Source of the DNA: Agromyces cerinus subsp. cerinus
GTDB taxonomy: Bacteria; Actinomycetota; Actinomycetes; Actinomycetales; Microbacteriaceae
Direction: 5' to 3'
NCBI RefSeq assembly: GCF_900142065.1
Contig: NZ_FSRJ01000003.1
Location: 682,001-746,000 of the forward strand
DNA length: 64,000 nucleotides
The translations under genes and the position numbers were made by a program. Position 1 is the first letter of the stretch, and the number at the start of each line of letters is the position of its first letter. Shown in pieces: positions 16,704 to 25,270 of the stretch. The notes beneath the pieces were generated by a model. That model saw nothing but the letters and a program-made list of their open reading frames with translations. It was not told the DNA's origin and ran no database searches.

Positions 16704-17986
16704 GCGGGAACCTCCTGGAGTTCGATGGCGGCGGCGGATGCCTCGGCGCGCTCGCGCCGGGTCGAGAATGCGGCGACCGCGGCGACGGGCACGGCGAGCA
16801 CGAAGCTCGCGACGCCGAGCACCACGGTGAAGCCCTGGAATCCGAAGACCTCGACGAGGGCGGCGCCGATCACCGGCGTGAGGCTCGAGCCCACGAGGTA
16901 CACGGCGAGCAGCGGCGCCGACCAGCGGCCGTCGGCGTCGAGGGCCGACGAGGTCGAGACGAAGTACATGAATGCGAGCGCGTAGAGCGTGTTCCACGCG
17001 ATGAACACCACGATGAAGGTGGTCTGGTCGGTGACGAAGCCCTCGACGATCTTCAGGATGCCGCCGCCGACGAGCAGCACGGCGAGCGGCACTGCCCGGC
17101 CGAGGCGGTTGCCGACGATCATGAGCAGCACCGAGCCGATGAGTCCGCCGGCGGTCGCACCGCTGAGCGCGAGGCCGAGGCCCTCGGGCGTGAGCGACGC
17201 CTGCGCGCCGCCCATGACGCCGGCCATGGCCCAGAGCGAGTCCTCGCTGACGGCCCAGAGCGCGAACGAGACGAGCAGGGTGAAGCCCGCGATCCGCACG
17301 GCGCGCGGCGAGGGGAGCGCGCGCGAGGTCGCGGCGGCGGCCTCGAGGGCGGGCACCGCGGCGGTCGGCGGCACGTCGACGGGCACGGCCTCGGCGACGG
17401 CGACCGGCGACTTCGGTGCGATGACGGGTGCGGCGGGGAGCCAGCCGCTCACGAGCAGGGCGACGACCGAGAAGATCGCGAGCGCGCCGAACACGTCGAT
17501 CGGCGCGAGGCCGATGAGCGGGATGATCGCGAGGATCACGGTCACGACCGCGCGGTTCGCGAGGCCGTTGAAGCCCGCCACGCGGTCGGGGTTCGTGAAG
17601 GCGGCGATCGCGGCGCCGCCCGAGGCGACCGCGCCGCCGGCGCCGATGCCGCCGACGATGAGGCCGCCGATGACGGCTGCGGGCGCCGGCACGAGTGCCG
17701 CCGTGGCGAAGCCGAGCACCGAGAGGGCGAGTCCGCCGCGGGCGACGGCGAGGCGGCGCGGGCCGGCGCAGAGCGGCGCGATGGCGAGGCCGGTGACGGC
17801 GGTGGCGAGGAGGGTCGCGGTGATGATCCAGCTCGCGGTGAGCACGTCGGCGCCGATCGCCTGCTGCAGCGCGCTGATCATGTAGGGCGAGAGGTTCACG
17901 CCGAGGTAGCCGGCGATGCCGATCGTGAAGGTCGCGGTGGCGCTCGGCAGGCGCAGCGGCACGCGAACGGTGAGGTCGTTGGACAC
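16700..17986 (-). CDS. MFS transporter
   Basis: A 428-residue membrane protein with about 12 hydrophobic helices in two halves, separated by a loop (residues about 195-215, Val/Pro/Ala-rich). The opening TATFTIGIAGYLGVNLSPYMISALQQ and LAIAPLCAGPRRLAVARGGLALSVLGFAT (a loop 2-3 type motif) support MFS membership. It is translationally coupled to the amidohydrolase and divergent from a TetR regulator. Import of the hydrolase substrate or export of a toxic compound are both possible. GTG is the likely start, with CCGGAGA upstream. Confidence 0.85.
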   Translation of the reverse strand: MSNDLTVRVPLRLPSATATFTIGIAGYLGVNLSPYMISALQQAIGADVLTASWIITATLLATAVTGLAIAPLCAGPRRLAVARGGLALSVLGFATAALVPAPAAVIGGLIVGGIGAGGAVASGGAAIAAFTNPDRVAGFNGLANRAVVTVILAIIPLIGLAPIDVFGALAIFSVVALLVSGWLPAAPVIAPKSPVAVAEAVPVDVPPTAAVPALEAAAATSRALPSPRAVRIAGFTLLVSFALWAVSEDSLWAMAGVMGGAQASLTPEGLGLALSGATAGGLIGSVLLMIVGNRLGRAVPLAVLLVGGGILKIVEGFVTDQTTFIVVFIAWNTLYALAFMYFVSTSSALDADGRWSAPLLAVYLVGSSLTPVIGAALVEVFGFQGFTVVLGVASFVLAVPVAAVAAFSTRRERAEASAAAIELQEVPA

Positions 17987-18162
17987 AGGAGTCTCCGGAG
18001 GTGCTGGGGCACGTCGATGTGCCGGGTTCGGACGCGGCAGGGGGTGTCGTCGCGATAAGTGAATGGTGTTCGTTTATTATGCATACGAGTGGCCGAGATG
18101 GGAAGAGCGGATTTCGAACGGCCGCCCCTAGGCTGAACCAGGCGAACGAACGAGGAGGTCCC
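17987..18162. promoter_or_regulatory. Divergent promoter region MFS / TetR
   Basis: This 176-base gap includes an AT-rich core around 18058-18095 (TTCGTTTATTATGCATACGAG), unusual for this genome and a likely promoter and operator site. The TetR gene has a -10 box TAGGCT at 18129-18134 and a strong GAGGAGG ribosome binding site at 18151-18157. Confidence 0.5.
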
Positions 18163-18777
18163 GTGGCCCGGCCCAGAGTGCCCCTGCTGTCGACCGAGCG
18201 CATCGCCGACGCGGCCATCGAGCTCGTCGACTCCGGCCAGGCGTTCGGCGTCAACGCCCTCGCGCGGAGGCTCGGCGTCACGCCCTCGTCGCTCTACAAC
18301 CACGTCGACGGCCGAGACGGCATCATCGAGCTCATGCGCGGCCGGCTGGGGGAGTCCTACCTGGCGGAGGCGCCGAGCGGCGACTGGGTCGACGTCGTCA
18401 CGCACACCATGCGCGCCTCCCGCCGCATGTACGCGGAGCACCCGTCGATCGTGCCGCTCCTCGTGGGCAAGACGATCACCCACCCCGCGGTGATCGCGAG
18501 CTACGACCGCCTCGCCACCGCGCTCCTCGGTGCCGGATTCCCCGACGACGAGGTGATCACGGTCATCGCGATCCTCGACTCGTTCGCGCTCGGCTTCGGC
18601 CTCGACCTCGCCTCGCCCGACGACATCTGGAGGCCCGAGACGCCCACGACCTCGCTCGGGCGCCTGCTCGAGGTCACCGCGAAGGGTCGTGAGCGCTCCG
18701 ACCAGGTCTTCGAGATCGGCCTCGAGCTCCTGCTCGATGCGCTGCGGCTGCGCCTCGGTCGCCTCGACCTCGACTGA
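18163..18777 (+). CDS. TetR-family transcriptional regulator
   Basis: A 204-residue protein with an N-terminal TetR helix-turn-helix at about residues 10-55 (STERIADAAIELVDSGQAFGVNALARRLGVTPSSLYNHVDGRDGIIELM) and an all-helical ligand-binding C-terminal half of the TetR_C_1 type. The GTG start has GAGGAGG six bases upstream. By position it most likely represses the divergent MFS-amidohydrolase pair and perhaps itself; the ligand is unknown. Confidence 0.87.
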   Translation: MARPRVPLLSTERIADAAIELVDSGQAFGVNALARRLGVTPSSLYNHVDGRDGIIELMRGRLGESYLAEAPSGDWVDVVTHTMRASRRMYAEHPSIVPLLVGKTITHPAVIASYDRLATALLGAGFPDDEVITVIAILDSFALGFGLDLASPDDIWRPETPTTSLGRLLEVTAKGRERSDQVFEIGLELLLDALRLRLGRLDLD

Positions 18778-18862
18778 GCGGGGCCACTTTCCACCGAGGC
18801 ATCCGTGTCGATACGGTGAACCGTGGACGCCCCGACCGCGGGCGCCGGAATGGGGAACCCGA

Positions 18863-19480
18863 ATGGCTGCACTCGACGACATCGTCGCCAACCTCCCGAT
18901 CGGCGACATCGCCGCGAAGCTCGGCGTCGACGAGGCGACCGCGAAGCAGGCAGTGAACGACGCGCTGCCCGCCCTGCTCGCCGGCCTGGGTGCGAACGCC
19001 GCCGACCCCGCGGGTGCAGCGTCGCTCGAGAAGGCCGTCGCGAAGCACGACCCGAAGCTCATCGAGGGCGGCGTGAACCTCGCCGACGTCGACGAGGAGG
19101 ACGGCAAGAAGATCGTCAAGAACGTGTTCGGCGACAAGACCGACCAGGTCGTCACGGCGCTCGACAAGAAGGAGGGCGGAGCGGGCGACCTCATCGGCAA
19201 GCTCCTGCCGATCCTCGCGCCGATCGTGCTGAGCTTCCTCGCCGCGCAGTTCACGAAGAAGCCCGAAGCGGATGCCGCGGCGCCGGCGTCGTCGGGCGGC
19301 GGCATCGGCGATCTGCTCGGCGGTCTCCTCGGCGGCGGCGGCTCGGGCTCGTCGGGCGGCGCAGGCGGCGGCCTCGGCGACGTGCTCGGCGGTCTCCTCG
19401 GCGGCGGCTCGGGCGGCTCGAGCTCGGGCGGCGGACTGGGCGACCTGCTCGGTGGACTGCTGGGCGGCGGCAAGCGCTGA
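18863..19480 (+). CDS. DUF937 domain protein with glycine-rich repeats
   Basis: A 205-residue protein. Residues about 1-125 (LDDIVANLPIGDIAAKLGVDEATAKQAVNDALPALLAGLGANA ... KIVKNVFG ... LIGKLLPILAPIVLSFLAAQF) match the helical DUF937 repeat domain of unknown function. The remaining tail holds three copies of a unit close to GGGLGDLLGGLLGGG separated by Ser-rich spacers. There is no signal peptide. The tail pattern suggests a self-associating or phase-separating segment, which is inference. The ATG is preceded by GGGGAA. Confidence 0.8.
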   Translation: MAALDDIVANLPIGDIAAKLGVDEATAKQAVNDALPALLAGLGANAADPAGAASLEKAVAKHDPKLIEGGVNLADVDEEDGKKIVKNVFGDKTDQVVTALDKKEGGAGDLIGKLLPILAPIVLSFLAAQFTKKPEADAAAPASSGGGIGDLLGGLLGGGGSGSSGGAGGGLGDVLGGLLGGGSGGSSSGGGLGDLLGGLLGGGKR

Positions 19481-19491
19481 TCCGACCCTCT

Positions 19492-19550
19492 GCGGGTTGA
19501 GCCTGTCGAAACCCCTGCCGAGCAGGCAGGTTTCGACGGGCTCAACCCGC
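19492..19550. terminator. Long hairpin built from two inverted TTCGACAGGCTCA-type repeats
   Basis: The arms GCGGGTTGAGCCTGTCGAAA and TTTCGACGGGCTCAACCCGC pair almost perfectly around an inner CCTGCC/GGCAGG stem. The element combines two oppositely oriented copies of the repeat seen singly inside genes elsewhere in the window. It lies directly after the DUF937 gene and should stop transcription before the Had genes. Confidence 0.7.
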
Positions 19551-19589
19551 ACACCTCGGACGAGCTCAGCCCACGAGACACGCCCCGCA

Positions 19590-19595
19590 TAGACT
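19590..19595 (+). promoter_or_regulatory. -10 box (TAGACT) of a leaderless promoter for the had-murB operon
   Basis: TAGACT ends exactly six bases before the GTG at 19602, so transcription should begin at or next to the start codon. Confidence 0.6.
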
Positions 19596-19601
19596 GGCGG
19601 G

Positions 19602-20048
19602 GTGCCAGTGAACCCCGAGCTCCAGGGGCGGACCTTCCCGCCCACCGAGCCCTACCTCGTCGGTCGTGAGAAGGTGCGCGAGTTCGCACGCGCCGTGTTC
19701 GCGACGAACCCGATCAACCTCGACCCCGAGGCCGCACGCGCGGCCGGCTACGCCGACGTCGTCGCACCGCCGACCTTCGCGGTGGTCGTGCAGGAGCAGA
19801 CGCTCGCGCAGCTGCTGGCCGACCCCGAGTCGGGCATCGACTTCTCGCGCGTCGTGCACGGCGACCAGCGCTTCACGTCGACCCGGCCGATCGTCGCCGG
19901 CGACCTGCTCACCGCGACACTCACGGTCGCGAGCGTGAAGAGCCTCGGCGGCCACTCGATGGTCACGGCCGAGTCGGCCATCACCGACGCCGACGGCGCG
20001 CACGTCGTCACCGCCGTCTCCACCCTCGTCGTGCGAGGAGACGAATGA
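19602..20048 (+). CDS. MaoC-like hot-dog protein, HadA-type (FAS1-like dehydratase subunit)
   Basis: A 148-residue hot-dog fold protein that resembles mycobacterial HadA (PVNPELQGRTFPPTEPYLVGREKVREFARAVFATNP ... APPTFAVVVQEQ ... VVHGDQRFTSTRPIVAGDLLTATLTV). It lacks the Asp-x4-His catalytic pair found in the next gene, so it is probably the substrate-binding half of a heterodimer. In mycobacteria such dimers are 3-hydroxyacyl-ACP dehydratases of FAS-II; the role in a Microbacteriaceae host is not established. It overlaps the next gene by four bases. Confidence 0.85.
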   Translation: MPVNPELQGRTFPPTEPYLVGREKVREFARAVFATNPINLDPEAARAAGYADVVAPPTFAVVVQEQTLAQLLADPESGIDFSRVVHGDQRFTSTRPIVAGDLLTATLTVASVKSLGGHSMVTAESAITDADGAHVVTAVSTLVVRGDE

Positions 20049-20473
20049 TGCCCGCCCCCGACTTCGCGAGCCTCACCGTCGGCGACGTGGTCGCCGAGCG
20101 ATCGTTCCCGCTGACCCGCGACTCGCTCGTGCGGTACGCCGGCGCCTCGGGCGACTTCAACCCGATCCACTACCGCGACGACATCGCCGCCGAAGTCGGC
20201 CTGCCGGGCGTGCTCGCCCACGGCATGCTCACCATGGGCCTCGCGGTGCAGCCCGTCGTCGACTGGGCCGGCGACCCCGGCCGCGTCGCCGACTACCAGG
20301 TGCGCTTCACCCGCCCGGTGATCGTCGACCCGAAGACGGGTGCGCTCGTCACGGTCACGGCGAAGGTCGGCCAGCTCGACGAGTCCGCGACCGTCGCCCG
20401 CATCGACCTCACGGTCAAGGTCGGCGACGACACGGTGCTCGGCAAGGCGCAAGTGCGCGTCGTGCTCGGCTGA
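20045..20473 (+). CDS. MaoC-like dehydratase, HadB-type catalytic subunit
   Basis: A 142-residue hot-dog protein carrying the hydratase motif YAGASGDFNPIHYRDD with Asp37 and His42 as catalytic residues, followed by LPGVLAHGMLTMGLA. It is translationally coupled to the HadA-like subunit (ATGATG over the TGA). Together they should dehydrate or hydrate 3-hydroxyacyl thioesters. The second ATG, three bases on, is an equally good start. Confidence 0.87.
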   Translation: MMPAPDFASLTVGDVVAERSFPLTRDSLVRYAGASGDFNPIHYRDDIAAEVGLPGVLAHGMLTMGLAVQPVVDWAGDPGRVADYQVRFTRPVIVDPKTGALVTVTAKVGQLDESATVARIDLTVKVGDDTVLGKAQVRVVLG

Positions 20474-20474
20474 C

Positions 20475-21701
20475 ATGAGCGGCGACATCCGTTTCGCGGA
20501 CCTCACGACGCTGCAGGTCGGCGGGCCGATCGGCCGGCTGGTCACGGCGACGACGCAGCGCGACCTCGTCGACCTCGCGACCGAGACCTGGGCGACGGAT
20601 GACGCGTGGCTCGCGCTCGGCGGCGGCTCGAATCTGCTCGTGGGCGACGAGGGCTTCGCGGGCACCGTGATCCGGGTGGCGACGCGCGGCATCGAGGTGC
20701 TGCCCCCGGTGACGGGCGAAGGGGCATCCCTTCGACCGGCTCAGGACGGCGCCGTTCGCCTGCGCGTGCAGGCCGGCGAGACGTGGGACGACCTCGTCGC
20801 ATGGACCGTCGAGCACGGCTACTCGGGCATCGAGGCGCTCTCGGGCATCCCCGGCTCGGTCGGGGCCGCGCCCGTGCAGAACATCGGCGCCTACGGGCAG
20901 GAGCTCGCCGCCACGCTCGTCGCGATCGAGTTCCTCGACGAGGGCGCCGAGGCGCCGCGCCGCATGACGGCCGCCGAACTCGAGCTCGGCTACCGCACCT
21001 CGGTGCTGAAGCAGGGGCTCGCGGGCATCGTCGTGACCATCGAACTCGAACTGCACGACACCGCCGCGGAGCGGGCGGTGCTCGGCGAGGCGCTCGGCCA
21101 GCCGATCGCCTACGGGCAGCTCGCCGACGCGCTGCACGTGCAGCAGGGCGATCGCGTCGCGATCGCCGAGGTTCGCGCGAGCGTGCTCGCCCTGCGCGCT
21201 TCGAAGGGCATGGTGCTCGACCCGGCCGACGCCGACTCGGTGAGTGCCGGCTCGTTCTTCACGAACCCGATCGTGGGGGAACACGTCGCCCGTACGCTGC
21301 CGGCCACGGCGCCCCGCTGGTACATCGAACCCGAGGCGCCCGACGTGGTGACGCCGCTCGGTTCGCTCGGCTCGGCGACGCCGCTCGACGCGTTCCTCGC
21401 GCATCAGGCCGAGCTCGAGGAGTTCGACGACGACGTCAGCGTGGCTGAACACGTCGATTCCGAACCGCTCGTGAAGCTCTCGGCAGCCTGGCTGATCGAG
21501 CACTCGGGCATCCGTCGCGGCTTCGCGCTGCCCGGGTCGCGCGCGGCGATCTCGTCGAAGCACACGCTGTCGCTCACGAACCGCGGCGGCGCCACGGCTG
21601 AAGAGGTCGCGACGCTCGCACGGTTCGTGCAGGGGCGGGTGCAGGCCGAGTTCGGCATCGTGCTGCGACCCGAACCCGTGCTCGTCGGCGTCGAGCTCTA
21701 G
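20475..21701 (+). CDS. murB: UDP-N-acetylmuramate dehydrogenase
   Basis: A 408-residue FAD enzyme that reduces UDP-GlcNAc-enolpyruvate to UDP-MurNAc in peptidoglycan synthesis. FAD-binding signatures LALGGGSNLLVGDEGF and IPGSVGAAPVQNIGAYGQE and the catalytic serine region VSAGSFFTNPI are intact; the C-terminal KLSAAWLIEHSGIRRGF is typical. It follows the HadB-like gene by one base. Odd feature: residues about 84-94 (ASLRPAQDGA) come from an in-frame copy of a 31-bp dispersed repeat (20724-20754) that also sits inside the response regulator at 25263. Confidence 0.93.
   Translation: MSGDIRFADLTTLQVGGPIGRLVTATTQRDLVDLATETWATDDAWLALGGGSNLLVGDEGFAGTVIRVATRGIEVLPPVTGEGASLRPAQDGAVRLRVQAGETWDDLVAWTVEHGYSGIEALSGIPGSVGAAPVQNIGAYGQELAATLVAIEFLDEGAEAPRRMTAAELELGYRTSVLKQGLAGIVVTIELELHDTAAERAVLGEALGQPIAYGQLADALHVQQGDRVAIAEVRASVLALRASKGMVLDPADADSVSAGSFFTNPIVGEHVARTLPATAPRWYIEPEAPDVVTPLGSLGSATPLDAFLAHQAELEEFDDDVSVAEHVDSEPLVKLSAAWLIEHSGIRRGFALPGSRAAISSKHTLSLTNRGGATAEEVATLARFVQGRVQAEFGIVLRPEPVLVGVEL
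20724..20754 (+). repeat. 31-bp dispersed repeat inside murB
   Basis: The block runs from GCATCCC through TTCGACCGGCTCAGG to ACGGCGCCG. It is identical except for one base to 25497-25527 inside an unrelated response-regulator gene, in the same orientation and reading frame. It belongs to the same family as the TTCGACAGGCTCA elements at 19492-19550 and 34605-34629. Confidence 0.8.
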
Positions 21702-21779
21702 CGGCAGTCCGCCACCCGCGGCAGTCGCAGTCCCGCGAGCCGCGCCGCGCATGCCACACGCATGCGCCCCGCAGCTCGT

Positions 21780-21841
21780 GCCGAGATGACAGAAGTCGTC
21801 GCCCGTCCGTACGAACAGGCGACGACTGCGGTCATCTCGGC
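21780..21841. terminator. 62-base near-perfect hairpin between murB and a convergent operon
   Basis: Outer arms GCCGAGATGAC/GTCATCTCGGC (11 bases) and inner arms AGTCGTCGCC/GGCGACGACT (10 bases) are separated by a 3-base symmetric bulge and close on a 14-base loop. Its position between convergent genes makes it a bidirectional terminator. Confidence 0.75.
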
Positions 21842-21871
21842 GGCCGGGCAGCGCGCGACGACGCGCGCGAC

Positions 21872-22240
21872 TCAGCGGCGGGCGCGCTCCCCGCGGCGGA
21901 TGAGTCCGACGACGCCGAAGAGCGCCACGACGACGCCCACGACGATGACCACCGAGAACGTCGCGGTGAGCGGACTCAGGGTCAGCAGCCAGTCGCCGAC
22001 ATCGTCGCGGCGGGCGGGGTCGAGGAGGACCCAGAGGGTCGTCGCGGCCGTCGCGCCGAAGAGCAGCGCCCAGACGAGTGCGCCCCATCGCACGGTCGGG
22101 CGCGCCGTCGGCGCCGGGCTCGTGGCGGAAGTCGTCGCCGTCTCGTCCGCCGCAGGTGTGCCCCACTCGGTGAGGATCGCCGTGACGGCGGCATCCGCCT
22201 CGTTCTTCGGCTGAGCGGAGTCGTTGGAGTTCGTGGTCAT
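21872..22240 (-). CDS. Small two-helix membrane protein, unknown function
   Basis: A 122-residue protein with a soluble N-terminal third (NEADAAVTAILTEWGTP, then an Ala/Thr/Pro stretch) and two hydrophobic helices at about 52-70 (WGALVWALLFGATAATTLWVLL) and 88-112 (LTATFSVVIVVGVVVALFGVVGLI), ending in RRGERARR. It starts two bases after the stop of the PspC-domain gene and has GGGAGC upstream, so it is in the same operon and probably works with that protein at the membrane. Confidence 0.75.
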   Translation of the reverse strand: MTTNSNDSAQPKNEADAAVTAILTEWGTPAADETATTSATSPAPTARPTVRWGALVWALLFGATAATTLWVLLDPARRDDVGDWLLTLSPLTATFSVVIVVGVVVALFGVVGLIRRGERARR

Positions 22241-22242
22241 GA

Positions 22243-23913
22243 TCAGCTCCCTTCGCGGATCTCGATGTGCACCATGCCGGAGCCCTGCTCGAGCACGATC
22301 TTCGCGTCGATCGGGTCGTCGCTGGGGCGGTACTCGCGCACGATGCCCTCGCCGCCGAGGAGCAGCGCCCCGCGATCGAGACCGCCGATCTGCGGCGTGG
22401 TGCTCGAGGAGAAGTCGGGCGAGTACGACGTGATCTCGATCGCACCGGCATCGCTCGCGTCGAGCACGACCTCGGTGTCGGGTTCGATCGTGATCCAGGT
22501 GTCGCCGGTGCCCTGTCGGAGTTCGACGACGGGCGCCACGTCACGGAACCAGGGGGTGGCGTGGAGGTACGCGTCGCCGTAGGGCTGCACGAGTCGCTGG
22601 GACCGGTCGAGCGAGACGCTGTAGCTGGGCGGCACCAGCGTGCCCTGCGGCATGATCGAGGCCGCGATGACGGCCACCGCCATCGCGAATGCGGAGAGCG
22701 CCGTCGTGAAGGCGAGCGCTCCGCTGCGTCGACGTCGCAGCGCCGCGACGACCATGCCGAGCGAGAGCAGCACCGTCGCCGCGGCGAGGGCGATCGGGAT
22801 CGCGAAGCCGGCGACGCTGGGCGTCGCGAGCGACCAGATCGCGGCGATCGAACCGCCGACGAGTGCCAGGCCGAGCACGGTGAACACGAACGCGGCGCTC
22901 GCCCTGGGGCGGCTGGCCCGGCGTGCCGCGCGGGCGGCGTCGGCCTGGGCCGTGAGCGCACGTGCCTTCGCCCGGTTCTCGGCTGCCGCCTGGGCTCGGG
23001 CGGCGCGTTCGGCGTTGTGATGGCTCGACTTCCACTCGGAGCGCGAGAGGCGCCAAGCCTCGTGCTGCGCGCGCCACTCGGCGATGGCCGCGGCGTCGGC
23101 GCCTTCGGCGGGCACCGGCGGCTCGGTGGTCGGCACGGTCGTCGTGGCGTCGTCCGCCGTTGCGACGGCGGGGTCGGCCGGCGCAGCTGCAGCGGCAGCG
23201 CCGGCAGCACCGGCCCCTGCGGCGAATGCCGCGGTCGGAGGATGCCCCGGAGCGGCGGCGGTCGTCGCGGAAGCCATTCGCGCGCCGACGCCGCTCGGGG
23301 AGTTCTGGGAGGCCCGCTGGGCGAGCCAGACGACGAGGGCGATGATGCCGCCGACGACGATGAGCACCCACAGCACCCGGAGCGGCCAGGCGAGGTCCAA
23401 GCCGAAGATCGGGTCGATGAACGTCGGCCAGTCGGGCCACCAGCGCCAGCCGAGCCACCCGCCCTGCACGAGGGGGATGAGGCCGATGACGCCCATCACG
23501 GCGATGCCGACGATCGCCGGGTCGACGATGCCACGGGTCAGGCGCTCGAAGTGGATCTCGCCGTCGGTGTCGGGCAGCAGCACCCACGCGATCGCGTAGA
23601 GCAGCACGAACGGCGCACCGAGCACCGCGACGACGACGACGATGCCGCGCACGATGATCGGGTCGATGCCGAGTCGGGCGGCGACGCCGGCGCAGACGCC
23701 GCCGAGCCACCCGGCCCGACGGGGCACGCCGAGGCGGCGGAGCCAGTCGTAGAGGCCGGTGCCGGTGCCCGGCGCGGGTGTCGCCGCGCCGGGGTCACCG
23801 GAGGATGGAGTCGTTCCCGCCGCCCCGCGGGCGTTCGGGCCGGGCGCCGCGGAGTCCCCCTTCACGTCGTCCTGCACTGGGTCCGCCTCTGGGGCGGTCG
23901 GGTTCGTCTCCAT
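22243..23913 (-). CDS. PspC-domain / LiaF-like multi-pass membrane protein
   Basis: A 556-residue protein. After a Pro/Gly/Ala-rich N-terminus the PspC domain lies at about 57-120 (GWLGGVCAGVAARLGIDPIIVRGIVVVVAVLGAPFVLLYAIAWVLLPDTDG). Two further hydrophobic helices follow, then a long Ala/Pro linker, an Arg/Ala-rich helical segment, and a second group of about four helices. The last 100 residues (ELRQGTGDTWITIEPDTEVVLDASDAGAIEIT ... EGIVREYRPSDDPIDAKIVLEQGSGMVHIEI) form a beta-rich LiaF/toastrack-like domain. It is divergent from a kinase that also has a PspC domain, suggesting an envelope-stress sensing module. Confidence 0.8.
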   Translation of the reverse strand: METNPTAPEADPVQDDVKGDSAAPGPNARGAAGTTPSSGDPGAATPAPGTGTGLYDWLRRLGVPRRAGWLGGVCAGVAARLGIDPIIVRGIVVVVAVLGAPFVLLYAIAWVLLPDTDGEIHFERLTRGIVDPAIVGIAVMGVIGLIPLVQGGWLGWRWWPDWPTFIDPIFGLDLAWPLRVLWVLIVVGGIIALVVWLAQRASQNSPSGVGARMASATTAAAPGHPPTAAFAAGAGAAGAAAAAAPADPAVATADDATTTVPTTEPPVPAEGADAAAIAEWRAQHEAWRLSRSEWKSSHHNAERAARAQAAAENRAKARALTAQADAARAARRASRPRASAAFVFTVLGLALVGGSIAAIWSLATPSVAGFAIPIALAAATVLLSLGMVVAALRRRRSGALAFTTALSAFAMAVAVIAASIMPQGTLVPPSYSVSLDRSQRLVQPYGDAYLHATPWFRDVAPVVELRQGTGDTWITIEPDTEVVLDASDAGAIEITSYSPDFSSSTTPQIGGLDRGALLLGGEGIVREYRPSDDPIDAKIVLEQGSGMVHIEIREGS

Positions 23914-24028
23914 GCTTCGATGCTGGCAGGGGCGAAGGACGTCTCGCCATGGGGTGAATCCCTGATTCGACCCTGAGCGGGGAGCCGGGGCCGCGGCGAT
24001 CGGGGCCGGGTCTGCTTGGATTGCAGGC
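23914..24028. promoter_or_regulatory. Divergent promoter region of the PspC protein and kinase operons, with an inverted repeat
   Basis: The inverted repeat GAATC-CCT-GATTC at 23956-23968, flanked by GGGT and ACCC, is centred in the 115-base gap. It is a plausible binding site for the LuxR-type response regulator encoded downstream. Confidence 0.4.
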
Positions 24029-25270
24029 ATGGAGTCGCGGGCGCAACAGGTGACGGATGCCGCGGCATCCGTCGACGCCGACGCCGCGCCGTCCGCCCCT
24101 CGCCTGACGAGGCCGCGTGCGTGCGTCGCCACCGGCGTCGCGGCCGGCCTCGCCGCCCATCTCGGCTGGCCGGTCTGGATCGTGCGCACCGCGTTCGTCG
24201 TCACGAGCCTCGCGAGCGGCGCGGGCCTGCTGCTCTACGTCTGGCTCTGGGTGTTCACCCCGTGGGCACCGGGCGAGGAGCGTCCGACCCGGCGTGCTCC
24301 CGTCGCGTGGCTGCTCATGGTCGCCGCCGCCATCTCCCTGATCGCCGCATGGGCGACGAGCGGCCGGGTCGTCGAATCGGGCGGCAACGGGCTCGAGTGG
24401 TGGCTGCTCGCGGTGTTCGCGGGCGTCGGCCTCGCCGTGGCATCCGGAGCCTGGGCGACCTTCATCGACCGGCCCGATGCCGACCGAGGGCCGCGCCAGG
24501 AGCTCGCGATCCGCATCGTCGCGACGGCGCTGCTCGCGATCACGGCCCTCGCGCTCGTCTTCGGACCGAACGCGAACTGGTTCCCGGTTCCGACGTTCGT
24601 CGCCGCGCTCGCCGCGGTCATCGGCATCGCGCTCGTCTACGTGCCCACACTCATCGCCTCGTGGCGCGACCTCACCGCCGAGCGCACGAAGCGCATCCGC
24701 GAGGAGCAGCGCAGCGAGATCGCCGCGCACCTGCACGACTCGGTGCTGCAGACGCTCGCGCTGATCCAGAATCGGGCCGGAGCGACGAGCGAGGTCGCCC
24801 GTATCGCCCGCGCGCAGGAGCGGGAGCTGCGCGACTGGCTCTTCGCCGGCGACGCCCCCGCCGAGAGCGACCTCGGCACCGACCTCCGCGACTTCGGCGC
24901 GGCCCTCGAGATCGATCATGCCGTGACGGTCGACGTGGTCGTCGTGGGAGAGTCGCGGGAGCGCGCGAGCGGCGAGATGGCGGCGGCGGCTCGCGAGGCG
25001 ATGCTGAACGCCGCGCGGCATGCCGGCGGCGAGGTGTCGGTGTACGTCGAGTCGACGCCCGAGGCCGTCGAGGTGTTCGTGCGCGACCGCGGTCCGGGCT
25101 TCGCGCTCGCCGACGTGCCCGGCGACCGGCTCGGGGTGCGCGAATCGATCATCGGCCGCATGCGCCGCGCCGGCGGATCGGGCGAGGTGCGCCAGGGCGT
25201 CGGCGGCGTGGGTACCGAGGTGCGTCTGAGATTCCCGGCCGCCGAACGCGTGGAGGTCGGTCGTGGTTGA
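24029..25270 (+). CDS. Histidine kinase with N-terminal PspC domain
   Basis: A 413-residue sensor kinase of the NarL/LuxR-partner type. Residues about 25-80 form a PspC domain (RPRACVATGVAAGLAAHLGWPVWIVRTAFVVTSLASGAGLLLYVWLWVFTPW). Four to five more membrane helices follow to about residue 210. HisKA_3 contains IAAHLHDSVLQTL with His236 as phospho-acceptor, and the ATPase domain has EAMLNAARHAGG and VRDRGPGFALADV. It overlaps the response regulator gene by eight bases. The shared PspC domain with the divergent protein suggests they sense the same membrane signal. Confidence 0.88.
   Translation: MESRAQQVTDAAASVDADAAPSAPRLTRPRACVATGVAAGLAAHLGWPVWIVRTAFVVTSLASGAGLLLYVWLWVFTPWAPGEERPTRRAPVAWLLMVAAAISLIAAWATSGRVVESGGNGLEWWLLAVFAGVGLAVASGAWATFIDRPDADRGPRQELAIRIVATALLAITALALVFGPNANWFPVPTFVAALAAVIGIALVYVPTLIASWRDLTAERTKRIREEQRSEIAAHLHDSVLQTLALIQNRAGATSEVARIARAQERELRDWLFAGDAPAESDLGTDLRDFGAALEIDHAVTVDVVVVGESRERASGEMAAAAREAMLNAARHAGGEVSVYVESTPEAVEVFVRDRGPGFALADVPGDRLGVRESIIGRMRRAGGSGEVRQGVGGVGTEVRLRFPAAERVEVGRG

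Noticed and set aside
16704-18281. Upstream extension of the amidohydrolase frame
   Set aside because: It is an Arg-rich shadow of the MFS gene; the GTG at 16703 has AGGAGG and overlaps the MFS stop.
20415-23210. 931-codon open frame on the minus strand across murB
   Set aside because: It runs antisense through murB and the PspC gene with the low-complexity Arg/Pro/Ala content of a shadow frame in GC-rich DNA; the plus-strand murB motifs are unambiguous.
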